Shown: positions 35,750 to 44,342 of the stretch, in pieces
How positions within the stretch are numbered: the first letter of the stretch is position 1
How the letters are laid out: every line of letters begins with the position of its first letter
NCBI RefSeq assembly: GCF_003149185.1
Contig: NZ_QGDO01000001.1
Location: forward strand, 1,550,001 to 1,614,000
Origin: Sediminitomix flava
Lineage (GTDB): Bacteria; Bacteroidota; Bacteroidia; Cytophagales; Flammeovirgaceae
Reading direction: 5' to 3'
DNA length: 64,000 nucleotides
The notes under the pieces: model-generated
What the model saw: the letters and a program-made list of their open reading frames with translations, nothing else
What the model was told of the DNA's origin: nothing
Database searches by the model: none
Program-made: the position numbers and the translations under genes

Positions 35750-36262
35750 TTATTGGGCTAGAATGGCTCTTAATTTTTTCTTCGCTCGATTATACTGCGA
35801 CTTTGATGTCGAAACGCTAATATTCATGATTTCAGCAATTTCATCGTGACTGTAGCCTTCCAGTAAGTAAAGAGACAAAACGATACGGTAACCGTCGGGC
35901 AAAAGCTGAATCGCATTTCTAACACGTTCCATGGTGTAGTTGTTATCCTTTTCCTCATCCTCTTCATTGGCTACATCCAAATACATATCTTCCATGCTTA
36001 TGATCTGCTCCTTTTTTCTTCTGACATACATCAGCGCCTGATTGATCACAATACGTTTTAGCCAAGCCCCAAAAGTAGCATCTCCTTTGTAGGTATGTAC
36101 ATTCATAAAGGCTTTCACGAAGGCTTCTTGTAGTGCATCTTCGGCTTCTGCCATATCGTTGGTGATACGTACACAGATGTTGAACATGGCTTTCGAATAC
36201 TTCTGATAAATTTCGTACTGTGTCTTTCGGTCTTTAGCTATTTGCTCGATGGTTTTGTCCAT
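35750..36262 (-). CDS. ECF RNA polymerase sigma factor
   Basis: 170 residues, sigma-70 family group 4. Region 2 has YSKAMFNICVRITNDMAEAE and DALQEAFVKAF; region 2.4 shows TFGAWLKRIVINQAL. Region 4 has LLPDGYRIVLSLYLLEGYSH and the HTH DEIAEIMNISVSTSKSQYNR. It heads a three-gene operon with a putative anti-sigma factor and a beta-helix adhesin, an arrangement seen widely in Bacteroidota and thought to control envelope functions. Confidence 0.95.
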   Translation of the reverse strand: MDKTIEQIAKDRKTQYEIYQKYSKAMFNICVRITNDMAEAEDALQEAFVKAFMNVHTYKGDATFGAWLKRIVINQALMYVRRKKEQIISMEDMYLDVANEEDEEKDNNYTMERVRNAIQLLPDGYRIVLSLYLLEGYSHDEIAEIMNISVSTSKSQYNRAKKKLRAILAQ

Positions 36263-36497
36263 AGTGCTTTTTGTTTGAGCGATTTTTCATTTGAAAGATT
36301 AAAGAATTTGCTGGAGGTTGCATCAGATTGAAAAAATCCTTGAAAAAAATTATTTATTCACCCTAAATTGCCCTGTAAACCTCTATATACAGTATATGGT
36401 CAATCAAAGTTTGAAGATAATACATCTGAAAAATAGTGACCAATATATTCAATAGAAGTATCAGAAATATTCACCAAACATAACATAGGACTAACAA

Positions 36498-37199
36498 ATG
36501 ACTCCTACAGATCAAGAAATTTACTTTTTATCGGGTACGATGTGCGATGATCGTCTTTGGGAAAAAGTTTGGAATACGCTACCCGAAAATATTTCTCCAA
36601 AATACATAGACACAACCGCTTGTCACTCATTTCAAGAAATTGATGAAACAATAGAAAGTGCTTTACCTCAAAAGAAAGTAACCTTAGTCGGTTTTTCTAT
36701 GAGAGGTTATGCCGCTTTACGTTTTGCCATAAATTTCCCAGACCGATTGGATAAATTAATTCTGATCGCCTCTTCTGCAAAAGGATTGGATCGTGATGAA
36801 TTGAAACTCAGGTCACAGACCATTGAATATTTGAAGAATCACCCTTACAAAGGTATTTCAATATTGAGAGTAAGGCAGTTTTTAGCGCCCGAAAACCAAC
36901 AAAACCAAGAATATGCTGACACGATCAAAGCGATGGATAAGAGCTTGGGAAAAGAGGTTTTGATCAGACAATTAACGGCTACTTCAGAACGAGTTTCATT
37001 GGAAGATGAGTTGAGTAAGATTTCAATACCTGTTCTTTTAGTTGGTAGTGATCATGATTCATTGGTCAAATGGAGTGATTTGGAAGAAATGAATTCAAAA
37101 ATCCCAAATGCTAAATTGGTAAAAATTGAGAAAGCAGGACATATGATCCCGTTGGAAAATGCGGAACAGCTAAGCGATGAACTGATTACGTTTTTATAA
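36498..37199 (+). CDS. Alpha/beta hydrolase
   Basis: 233-residue alpha/beta-hydrolase fold protein. The nucleophile elbow reads LVGFSMRGYAAL (G-F-S-M-R rather than classical GxSxG, Ser at about 75), the acid is probably Asp in GSDHDSLVKW, and the His is in KAGHMIPLENAEQ. FLSGTMCDDRLWEKVW is the oxyanion-side opening loop. Substrate unknown. A single gene between the sigma operon and parC. Confidence 0.85.
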   Translation: MTPTDQEIYFLSGTMCDDRLWEKVWNTLPENISPKYIDTTACHSFQEIDETIESALPQKKVTLVGFSMRGYAALRFAINFPDRLDKLILIASSAKGLDRDELKLRSQTIEYLKNHPYKGISILRVRQFLAPENQQNQEYADTIKAMDKSLGKEVLIRQLTATSERVSLEDELSKISIPVLLVGSDHDSLVKWSDLEEMNSKIPNAKLVKIEKAGHMIPLENAEQLSDELITFL

Positions 37200-37204
37200 A
37201 AAGA

Positions 37205-37234
37205 AAGTCACACCAAGCGTATTTGGTGTGACTT
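37205..37234 (-). terminator. Terminator of parC
   Basis: AAGTCACACCAA and TTGGTGTGACTT form a perfect 12-bp stem with 6-base loop. The T-rich tail is on the minus strand, so it mainly serves parC; it may also help end the hydrolase transcript. Confidence 0.75.
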
Positions 37235-37261
37235 ATCAAATTATGGATTAGACTATTGTCT

Positions 37262-39868
37262 TTAGAACATTCCAAGACCTCCACCGCCTTCACGTTGTTG
37301 GTCAATTTCAGCTTCTTGTTTTTTTGCCATCATATCCTCATCATTGATCGGATCATCTTCGGTAAGCAATTCTGCTTCTACACCTTTTTCATATGGCAAT
37401 TTATTTCCTTGTGCTTTCCAGCCTTTTACTTCTACGTAATCTTTCAGCTCAACTTTTGCTTTAGCTTTTTTACGTCCTTCCTTGTAAGACACTTCAGCAA
37501 TTGGTGCTTTCTGTGTAGTTACAAGTAACAAACGAGATGCAGCTTCTTCATTGATAAAAATGAAACGCTTGCCTTGTGTAGTCGTTTCGATATGGAAACG
37601 CTTCACATAATAAGTGCGCTGAGTCGTGTTATAGTGAATTGCAGTGATCACTTTGTTTGGCCTGAATTTCTCCAAAAGCATGATCTTACGAACCTCATAT
37701 CGGTTTGTTAGTTCGTAATTTGTCAATTCATATTCGCCTGTATCATAAACGACTAAGATTTGGTCTTCATCTCTGAATTTACCTAAATACTTACCGTTTT
37801 TATCTCTGTTAAGTAAGCCAACAGCTTCATCAAACCAAATGTCAATGGCAGGAAGTGTAGAAACGCCTTCCTTCTTCAAGGCTACTCTCTTGACTTTATA
37901 TTTTGTCAAGATATTTCCTTGTGAACCACGACCTTTGATATCCAAATCTGCGAAATCGTACTCAAAAGATTTTATGCGAGCTGTTTCGTTTGGATCAAGA
38001 TTCACACCTACTACTTCAGCTTCACCGTTTGAGTTTGCGGTGAAGTAAAGCAATTTACTTCCTTTCGAACCTTTGGTGATATTGTATTCTTTTTCACGAG
38101 TTACACTCAGTACATTGAAACGCTTCGCTCTCGTTACTTTTGTATCTCCGTCAGTGTAGATCGCATTGAAGACTTTACGCTCATCACCTTTCACGAAGAC
38201 CTCAACATGCAAAATGTTTTTCCCAACAAATAGCTTGTCTTGAATCTTCACAACTTTGTAACGACCATCTTTGAAGAAAATAAGGATATCATCAATATCA
38301 GAACACTCCTGTACTTCTTCTGCTCCGTCAGATTTTTTCAGTCCATGACCGATAAATCCTTCTTTGAAGTTGACGTAAAGCTTAGCATTATTTGCTGCTA
38401 CTTTAGCTGCCGTGATCGTATCAAAAGTGGCAATTTCCGTCTTACGCTCTCTTCCTTTACCATACTTCTTTAAAAGCTCTTTGAAGTAGTCTATGGCAAA
38501 GTCAATGATGTTGTCAAGATTGAAATTCACATCTTCCAACTGTTCCTCCAATCCTTTCAATTGCTCATCAGCTTTGAATGAATCGAATTTGGAAATACGC
38601 TTGATTTTGATTTCCGTCAGACGAATAATATCATCTGTCGTGATTTCTCTGTAGAATGATTTCTTATAAGGAGTCAGACCTCTGTCTATGGTCTCTAGTA
38701 CTTCTTCCCAAGTTTCACATTCTTCAATATCACGATAGATACGGTTCTCGATAAAGATTTTCTCCAATGAAGAGAATAAGATTTTCTCTAGAAGCTCAGA
38801 CTTTGCAATCTCTAGCTCCTTGGTCAGAAGATCTACCGTATTATCTGTATTCTGACGAAGTACCTCACTCACTCCCATGAAATGAGGTTTTTCCTCAATA
38901 ATCACACAAGAGTTTGGAGAAATAGAAACTTCACAGTCTGTAAAAGCATAAAGTGCTGCAATTGTCACATCTGGAGATTGTCCTGTGGCTAACTGCACTT
39001 CAATTTCTACATCTTTAGCCGTATTATCGATCACTTTCTTGATCTTGATTTTACCTTGGTCGTTGGCTTTCAAGATCGAGTCAATCAATGACTGTGTAGT
39101 GGTTGAGTAAGGAATTTCTTTGATCAGAAGCGTTTTGCTATCTGCCACTTCAATTCTTGCTCTCACTCTGATTTTTCCTCCTTTCAGTCCTTCATTGTAG
39201 TTACTGAAATCAGCCAAACCACCTGTCGGGAAATCTGGAAGTAGGTGAACCGTTTTTCCTCTCAGAATATCAATCGAACCTTTAATCAATTCCACAAAGT
39301 TGTGAGGCATTATCTTGGTAGCAAGACCTACCGCAATACCTTCAACTCCTTGCGCGAGCAGAAGTGGGAATTTTACAGGAAGATTGATCGGTTCATTTTT
39401 ACGTCCGTCATAAGAAAGCTGCCAGTTTGTAGTTTTAGCATTGAAAACTACATCTAGAGCAAACTTAGATAAACGTGCTTCAATATAACGGGAAGCTGCA
39501 GCACTGTCGCCAGTACGAATATCTCCCCAGTTACCTTGCGTATCTATAAGAAGGTCTTTCTGACCCAAGTTGACAATTGCATCGCCAATGGAAGCATCAC
39601 CGTGAGGATGGTACTGCATGGCACTACCCACAATGTTGGCTACCTTGTTATAACGTCCGTCATCAAGCTCCTTCATGGCATGCATGATACGGCGTTGTAC
39701 GGGCTTGAAACCATCTTCAAGAGAAGGTACAGCCCTCTCCAAAATTACATATGAAGCATAATCCAAAAACCAATCTTCGTACATTCCCGAGACTGGAATC
39801 ACTTTGGCATGCCCATGTGCTATATCTTGATTCTCGTGTTCGTCATTGTGAAGTTCGTCGTTTTCCAC
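37262..39868 (-). CDS. parC: DNA topoisomerase IV subunit A
   Basis: Type IIA topoisomerase A subunit that decatenates chromosomes. The catalytic core includes YASYVILERAVPSLEDGFKP, AMQYHPHGDASIGDA, QGNWGDIRTGDSAAASRYIE (active-site Tyr) and GVEGIAVGLATKIMPHN. The C-terminal domain has degenerate beta-propeller blades (about 540-800) without a GyrA box, so ParC is preferred over GyrA. At 868 residues it fits the Bacteroidota ParC group, with an acidic His-rich first 20 residues. The partner parE is not in the window. Confidence 0.9.
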   Translation of the reverse strand: MENDELHNDEHENQDIAHGHAKVIPVSGMYEDWFLDYASYVILERAVPSLEDGFKPVQRRIMHAMKELDDGRYNKVANIVGSAMQYHPHGDASIGDAIVNLGQKDLLIDTQGNWGDIRTGDSAAASRYIEARLSKFALDVVFNAKTTNWQLSYDGRKNEPINLPVKFPLLLAQGVEGIAVGLATKIMPHNFVELIKGSIDILRGKTVHLLPDFPTGGLADFSNYNEGLKGGKIRVRARIEVADSKTLLIKEIPYSTTTQSLIDSILKANDQGKIKIKKVIDNTAKDVEIEVQLATGQSPDVTIAALYAFTDCEVSISPNSCVIIEEKPHFMGVSEVLRQNTDNTVDLLTKELEIAKSELLEKILFSSLEKIFIENRIYRDIEECETWEEVLETIDRGLTPYKKSFYREITTDDIIRLTEIKIKRISKFDSFKADEQLKGLEEQLEDVNFNLDNIIDFAIDYFKELLKKYGKGRERKTEIATFDTITAAKVAANNAKLYVNFKEGFIGHGLKKSDGAEEVQECSDIDDILIFFKDGRYKVVKIQDKLFVGKNILHVEVFVKGDERKVFNAIYTDGDTKVTRAKRFNVLSVTREKEYNITKGSKGSKLLYFTANSNGEAEVVGVNLDPNETARIKSFEYDFADLDIKGRGSQGNILTKYKVKRVALKKEGVSTLPAIDIWFDEAVGLLNRDKNGKYLGKFRDEDQILVVYDTGEYELTNYELTNRYEVRKIMLLEKFRPNKVITAIHYNTTQRTYYVKRFHIETTTQGKRFIFINEEAASRLLLVTTQKAPIAEVSYKEGRKKAKAKVELKDYVEVKGWKAQGNKLPYEKGVEAELLTEDDPINDEDMMAKKQEAEIDQQREGGGGLGMF

Positions 39869-40018
39869 AAGCTTAAGAGTTTATAGTACCAGAAAAAATC
39901 AATTCAAGTGGCTTACAAAATTCCACAGGCAACAAAAATATATAAAAGTAGGTGGGATAGGCAAATCAATTTTTTATTATGATTGTCCTATTTTATCTAA
40001 AAGTGAGAATAATTTTTC

Positions 40019-40576
40019 TCAAATACGTATTCCTACACTCAGAAAATAGACGGAAAGTAGTCGTATTCCTAAATAAACTATTGTACCGAATTTAAATACA
40101 AAATCGACCTTTTTGCCATAAAAAAGTAAGATTAATACGGTAATAGCCGAAGCAAGATCATCTACCCAAATGGTCTGATGCTCCATCACGAAAATTGTGA
40201 TCAGAAGAGCCCAAAGATGCAAAACACAAAGAATGCTAAAAAATGTTTGTCTGAGTTCTAAGAAATTTTCTTGAATAATTATCTGTGTAGAAAAATAAAT
40301 AAGACTTGGTCCTATAAAACTTAGCAAAAAAGCGAGATAGCCTCCTTCACCAATTGCTTTCACCTTTTGAGAACCCCAAAAACCATTAATTATTCCGATT
40401 AGAAGAATAACTTTCCACAAGACTATCCACCAATTATATGTTTTGGGTCTTTTAGCTATATCCTCTGCGAAAGAGCCTAAAATATTTGCCATACTAAAAG
40501 ATAGTATAGTGATGAACATTAAGGTTACAATAAACCCTGCTCCTAGGCCCGAATATTTAGTTATCTGTGAAAACAC
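40019..40576 (-). CDS. Membrane protein, third member of a tandem paralog triplet
   Basis: 185 residues with about six hydrophobic segments and no signal peptide. Shares with its two neighbours the N-terminal block (LMFITILSFSMANILGSFAE), the YNWWIVLWKVILL block at about 47-59 and (R)QTFFSIL near 110. No known family recognised. Charged residues are few and lie in short loops. The three genes are all leftward and closely spaced (79 and 9 bases), suggesting one operon made by duplication. Function unknown; channel, sensor or immunity protein are all possible. Confidence 0.75.
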   Translation of the reverse strand: MFSQITKYSGLGAGFIVTLMFITILSFSMANILGSFAEDIAKRPKTYNWWIVLWKVILLIGIINGFWGSQKVKAIGEGGYLAFLLSFIGPSLIYFSTQIIIQENFLELRQTFFSILCVLHLWALLITIFVMEHQTIWVDDLASAITVLILLFYGKKVDFVFKFGTIVYLGIRLLSVYFLSVGIRI

Positions 40577-40655
40577 CGTTTTTTTTGAGGGTTTAGAATT
40601 CTATTTCCTAGAAAATAACTATTTAAATGAGAAGACTGCTCTACACTACTTCTCA

Positions 40656-41213
40656 TCAATATTTCATTTGTAATGCCATTAATGTACAAGTGATTAGCAG
40701 TAACAGAAAATAAATCACACTACAAAACTTAAACAAGAATCGGCTTTTTTTGGAAAAAAATGCAAGGGTGATTGCCAGCACAGCAAAAATGAGATTGTTC
40801 CACCAAATATGAAATTCACTAGTGAATAAAAGAACATAACTTATTGTCCAAACCTGTAAGAGAAACAGAATGGAAAAGAAGGTTTTCCGTAAATGATAAA
40901 AATTCCGATCAACAAGAATCACCGCTGCATAATAAGTCAACAAGGGAATAATTATACTATATAAAAACCCTACATAACCATATTTTTCTAAGCGTATGAG
41001 GAAGCGTGTATTCCAAAAAACATTGAAAATTATCAGCAGAAGAATAACCTTCCAAAGTATGACCCACCAATCATACTTACGTGCGTGAAATGCTACACCA
41101 TCTGCTAAAGAACCTAATAATTTTGCAATAGACATGGTCAGCACTGTTATAAACATCAGTGAATCGAGAAAAGAAGTACTGATTTCTGGACCATTTTCTA
41201 TTTGCAAAATCAT
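40656..41213 (-). CDS. Membrane protein, second member of the triplet
   Basis: 185 residues, about six hydrophobic segments. Paralog of the flanking genes: LMFITVLTMSIAKLLGSLAD, YDWWVILWKVILLLIIFNVF, RKTFFSILFLLQVWT. Diverged enough (perhaps 30-40 percent identity by eye) that the duplication is old. The start ATG lies 9 bases after the stop of the first member. Function unknown. Confidence 0.75.
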   Translation of the reverse strand: MILQIENGPEISTSFLDSLMFITVLTMSIAKLLGSLADGVAFHARKYDWWVILWKVILLLIIFNVFWNTRFLIRLEKYGYVGFLYSIIIPLLTYYAAVILVDRNFYHLRKTFFSILFLLQVWTISYVLLFTSEFHIWWNNLIFAVLAITLAFFSKKSRFLFKFCSVIYFLLLLITCTLMALQMKY

Positions 41214-41222
41214 CTTAGCAGC

Positions 41223-41798
41223 TTAATAGTTTAGGATTTCATTTGGAAAATCTTTGATTGCAATTCTCGTTGTACTCAAGAGCATCACTAAGGCATAGAT
41301 CAAACTCAAAACTTTAAATACCTTTTCATTTTTCTTGCATGAAAAAACTAAAATCAAGGTTAATAGTACCTGAATTACATCTATGATCCACGACGTCACT
41401 TCGTCAAATAAAATATAGTTGCCAGTAAACTCCCAAAGGTGTTTAATAAGGATAAGGCTAAAGAATGTGATCCTCAGCGGATTGAAATCTCTATTGGAAA
41501 TAAGTCGAGCTGTGAAGAAAGTAATCAAAGGACCGAATAAAGTCACAAAGATCCCTACGTACCCCAAACTCCCAAGTATATTGATAAACCTAGTATGCCA
41601 ATAATTATTGAAAATATTGAGCAGTAACATTACTTTCCATAAAATAGCCCACCAGTCATAATGGTGAGGCTTTCTACTCACTTCCTTAGCAAAAGATTCT
41701 AACAAATTTGCTATTGCAAATGATAAGATAGTCACAAACATCATCGTGAGCAGATAGCCATTTGTCATCTGTGAAAACTTAATCAACTGCGAAAACAT
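41223..41798 (-). CDS. Membrane protein, first member of the triplet
   Basis: 191 residues, about six hydrophobic segments. Motifs shared with the other two: MMFVTILSFAIANLLESFAK, YDWWAILWKVMLLLNIFNNY, RITFFSLILIKHLWE. First gene of the putative operon; about 235 bases separate it from the divergent tRNA-Pro cluster, and its promoter should lie there. No family recognised. Confidence 0.75.
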   Translation of the reverse strand: MFSQLIKFSQMTNGYLLTMMFVTILSFAIANLLESFAKEVSRKPHHYDWWAILWKVMLLLNIFNNYWHTRFINILGSLGYVGIFVTLFGPLITFFTARLISNRDFNPLRITFFSLILIKHLWEFTGNYILFDEVTSWIIDVIQVLLTLILVFSCKKNEKVFKVLSLIYALVMLLSTTRIAIKDFPNEILNY

Positions 41799-41948
41799 AA
41801 GATATTTTAGCGATAGCCCTTTAAATGATTGATGAATTCAACAATTTCGAAACTATTCCAATACCTTGATTTTAAATCTCTTCCCAAACATTACACCCTG
41901 TTTAATTTCCTGGAACTATTAAATAAATGCTAAAAAAGAGAATTTGAA

Positions 41949-41981
41949 TTTGGAAAAGAGAAGAGGGATCTACTATATTTG
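41949..41981 (+). promoter_or_regulatory. Promoter of the tRNA-Pro cluster
   Basis: TTTG (41949-41952), 21-base spacer, TATATTTG (41974-41981), about 50 bases before the first tRNA-Pro. Confidence 0.6.
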
Positions 41982-42033
41982 CATTGCAAAAACGGGGAGG
42001 TTAGCAAAAATCTTGCCAACTTTCTTTAATGTT

Positions 42034-42108
42034 CGGGGCGTAGCGCAGCCCGGTTAGCGCACCTGGTTTGGGACCAGGGGGTCGCAGGTTCGAATCCTGC
42101 CGCCCCGA
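42034..42108 (+). tRNA. tRNA-Pro (TGG), copy 1 of 3
   Basis: 75-base tRNA: acceptor CGGGGCG/CGCCCCG, D-stem GCGC/GCGC, anticodon stem CCTGG/CCAGG with loop TTTGGGA (anticodon TGG), T-stem GCAGG/CCTGC. Followed by CCA at 42109-42111 in the genome. Confidence 0.97.
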
Positions 42109-42142
42109 CCATTAAAAACTGTTTTTCGAAGAAGATTATTCT

Positions 42143-42217
42143 CGGGGCGTAGCGCAGCCCGGTTAGCGCACCTGGTTTGGGACCAGGGGGTCGCAGGTTC
42201 GAATCCTGCCGCCCCGA
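42143..42217 (+). tRNA. tRNA-Pro (TGG), copy 2 of 3
   Basis: Identical to copy 1 over 75 bases; followed by CAA, not CCA. Confidence 0.97.
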
Positions 42218-42256
42218 CAAAGAGAGGTAATAAAATTCTTCGATGCAGTTTTTACT

Positions 42257-42331
42257 CGGGGCGTAGCGCAGCCCGGTTAGCGCACCTGGTTTGGGACCAG
42301 GGGGTCGCAGGTTCGAATCCTGCCGCCCCGA
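42257..42331 (+). tRNA. tRNA-Pro (TGG), copy 3 of 3
   Basis: Identical to copy 1 over 75 bases; followed by CGA, not CCA. A terminator follows within 6 bases. Confidence 0.97.
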
Positions 42332-42336
42332 CGATC

Positions 42337-42372
42337 AAAGCTCAAGAGGAGAAATCTTCTTGAGCTTTTTTT
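42337..42372 (+). terminator. Terminator of the tRNA-Pro cluster
   Basis: AAAGCTCAAGA and TCTTGAGCTTT stem followed by T7. Confidence 0.9.
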
Positions 42373-42395
42373 GTGGTATAAAAGTACCATGATAA

Positions 42396-42428
42396 AAAAG
42401 GCTAGATTCTCGAGGAGTCTAGCCTTTT
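42396..42428. terminator. Second hairpin terminator downstream of tRNA-Pro
   Basis: AAAAGGCTAGA and TCTAGCCTTTT, 11-bp perfect stem with 11-base loop; also oriented to stop the leftward small gene at 42520. Confidence 0.75.
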
Positions 42429-42519
42429 CATGTTTTTTTGATTGAAATGAGTTAATTAACTAAGTTATCTCGCTTTAAGTATTACTATTACACAGTAATG
42501 CATGGTAAACCTGTGTTTC

Positions 42520-42714
42520 TTAATCGTGTGTATTTAGAGGTTCAATATTTTCTTTCTTGAGAGATAATTCTGTAAACTGTTTTTTAAGAACAGACTGAGT
42601 ATTTTTCACTTGATGATCTGGATGCTCTGAAATATGAGCTATACGCATAATGATAATTATCTGAACGATAAAAAACAGAATGCACCCCCATAATAAAGCT
42701 CTCCAATTCAACAT
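42520..42714 (-). CDS. Small single-pass membrane protein, unknown function
   Basis: 64 residues: a membrane helix at about 5-25 (RALLWGCILFFIVQIIIIM) followed by a charged, probably cytoplasmic or periplasmic helical tail. No family recognised. Accepted because it is an ATG-started frame between a terminator and an intergenic region with sensible codon use. Confidence 0.5.
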   Translation of the reverse strand: MLNWRALLWGCILFFIVQIIIIMRIAHISEHPDHQVKNTQSVLKKQFTELSLKKENIEPLNTHD

Positions 42715-42862
42715 TTCAATACCTTTTTATTTAATGGTTACTAAAGCGATATTAAAATGACCCACCGAATTTGAAAAGGGTTGTAAAGCGAGTGAAAAAT
42801 TTTACAACTTTTTATAACAAGATGTATCTCTATTTGAGTCTTACAACTAAAAAAAGTAAAGA

Positions 42863-43498
42863 TTAGGTATTTAAAATTTTCTCCATCACTTTCTCTAAAT
42901 CTACAGCCAAACGATATCCTGTACTCAAAGCATTCAATTCTCCATTTTGCATAAACGTTAGAGTTGGAAAGTTTTTAGCACCTACTTGCTTTGAAAGCGC
43001 ATAATCATCATAAGTGATCTTACGCATTTCATCACTATAATACCTCGCTGCAAATGTGATTTGATCTACTTTATATTTGTGAAGTAAAGGTGTATAACTG
43101 TCTAGATCCCGAAGATCCTTTCCATGAATAAAAAAGAGTTCGTGAACATCCTCCAAAAAAGAAAATGTTTTATTGGGCTGAAGCTCTCTGAAAGTCACCA
43201 CAGCTCTGCACGCTTCTTCTGTATTATATGTAAAATGCTCTTTGGTCAATTCTGAAAAAATATCTTCTCCAAACTTAACGCCACTCATAGCCGTCACTCG
43301 TTCCCAACTTTTTTCTATAGCTTTTCCTTTTTCTGGAGTAATGAGTGAAGGGTCGTTTCTTCTAAGCCCACCTAATATCACTTCAAGTTTGAATTCTGGA
43401 TATTTCTGAAGAAAGACATCCAATTCTTTACTAATGGCATAGCACCAAGGGCACATAGGGTCTGTGAAGAGATAGAAGGTGTTGTTGTCAAATAACAT
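42863..43498 (-). CDS. DsbA-family thioredoxin-fold oxidoreductase
   Basis: 211 residues without a signal peptide, so cytoplasmic. The active site FTDPMCPWCYAISKEL has a CPWC pair (Cys16, Cys19) as in the FrnE/2-hydroxychromene-carboxylate-isomerase-like branch. The cis-Pro region is KQVGAKNFPTLTFMQNGE, and a helical insertion (about 50-150) separates the fold halves, as in DsbA. Redox partner unknown. Stands alone. Confidence 0.88.
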   Translation of the reverse strand: MLFDNNTFYLFTDPMCPWCYAISKELDVFLQKYPEFKLEVILGGLRRNDPSLITPEKGKAIEKSWERVTAMSGVKFGEDIFSELTKEHFTYNTEEACRAVVTFRELQPNKTFSFLEDVHELFFIHGKDLRDLDSYTPLLHKYKVDQITFAARYYSDEMRKITYDDYALSKQVGAKNFPTLTFMQNGELNALSTGYRLAVDLEKVMEKILNT

Positions 43499-43715
43499 GA
43501 TAATTCTTTTTGGTTAGTTCTGTGCTTTGATAACGGAATAAGGCAAGTATCTGTTTATTTTAGAGAATTTTAGAACATGATGATCAAAGAAAAAACTTGA
43601 CCTATTTCACTATAAAATTGAGAAGTATTAACGAAAAGAATGATTTGAATTGGAAAGAAATACGTTTTCAAGAAAGAGAATCTTAGATCGCACTTCTCAA
43701 TTCTTAAATTTGGTG

Positions 43716-43723
43716 TAATTTTG
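43716..43723 (+). promoter_or_regulatory. -7 element (TAATTTTG) upstream of SlyD-like gene
   Basis: Exact TAnnTTTG match 26 bases before the chosen ATG (43749). No clear -33 box. Confidence 0.4.
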
Positions 43724-43748
43724 TGCGATTTAAATTTTGGAAAAGCAT

Positions 43749-44252
43749 ATGAAAGCAGAAAAAAATATAGTAGTAACCGTAACTTATGTCTTAAAAGAAG
43801 ACAATAAGGATGGTCGTTTTATTGAAGAAGCAGATAAAAGCTACCCATTTAGCTTCATCTTCGGAACGGAAGGTGTTCTTCCTGACTTTGAGAAAAATTT
43901 GGTAGGGAAAGAAGTAGGTCACAAATTCAGCTTTGGGATTCCTGTAGACAAAGCTTACGGTGAAATCTTACCTGATTGGGCTGAAGTAGAAGTTCCAAAA
44001 GAAGCATTCGGTTTCCAAGATGCTGAAGAAGAAGAAGCAATGCTTAAAGAAGGTCATGTTCTTCCTATGCTTATGGAAGACGGAACACAACTTCAAGGAC
44101 GTATTTACGAAGTGAAAAAGAAAAGTGTAATGATGGACTTCAACCACGACTTGGCTGGTCTTGATTTATATTTTGAAGGCGAAATTATTGATTTGCGCGA
44201 AGCTACAGCCGAAGAACTGGATTACAATCCTGACGAAGAAGCTGAACAATAA
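43749..44252 (+). CDS. SlyD-like FKBP-type peptidyl-prolyl isomerase
   Basis: 167 residues from the ATG at 43749; a TTG 12 bases upstream is less likely. The FKBP core is split by an insert-in-flap domain: FIFGTEGVLPDFEKNLVGKE, KFSFGIPVDKAYGE, then the flap insert (about 85-130) and DFNHDLAGLDLYFEGEIIDL, which closely matches SlyD. The long His/Cys-rich metal tail of E. coli SlyD is missing; the C-terminus is a short acidic tail. Cytoplasmic folding helper. Confidence 0.9.
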   Translation: MKAEKNIVVTVTYVLKEDNKDGRFIEEADKSYPFSFIFGTEGVLPDFEKNLVGKEVGHKFSFGIPVDKAYGEILPDWAEVEVPKEAFGFQDAEEEEAMLKEGHVLPMLMEDGTQLQGRIYEVKKKSVMMDFNHDLAGLDLYFEGEIIDLREATAEELDYNPDEEAEQ

Positions 44253-44272
44253 TATCCGATAGCTATAAAATC

Positions 44273-44320
44273 AAAAAGCTCAAACACTATACAATGAATG
44301 TAAAAGTGTTTGAGCTTTTT
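44273..44320. terminator. Bidirectional terminator
   Basis: AAAAAGCTCAAACACT and AGTGTTTGAGCTTTTT form a 16-bp perfect stem with a 16-base loop between converging genes. Confidence 0.85.
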
Positions 44321-44342
44321 CTATTTTTCAATAATTGTACTT

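Noticed and set aside
42026-42220. 64-codon frame antisense to the tRNA-Pro genes
   Set aside because: A tRNA shadow; the RQDSNLRPPGPKP-type peptide is a classic mis-annotation.
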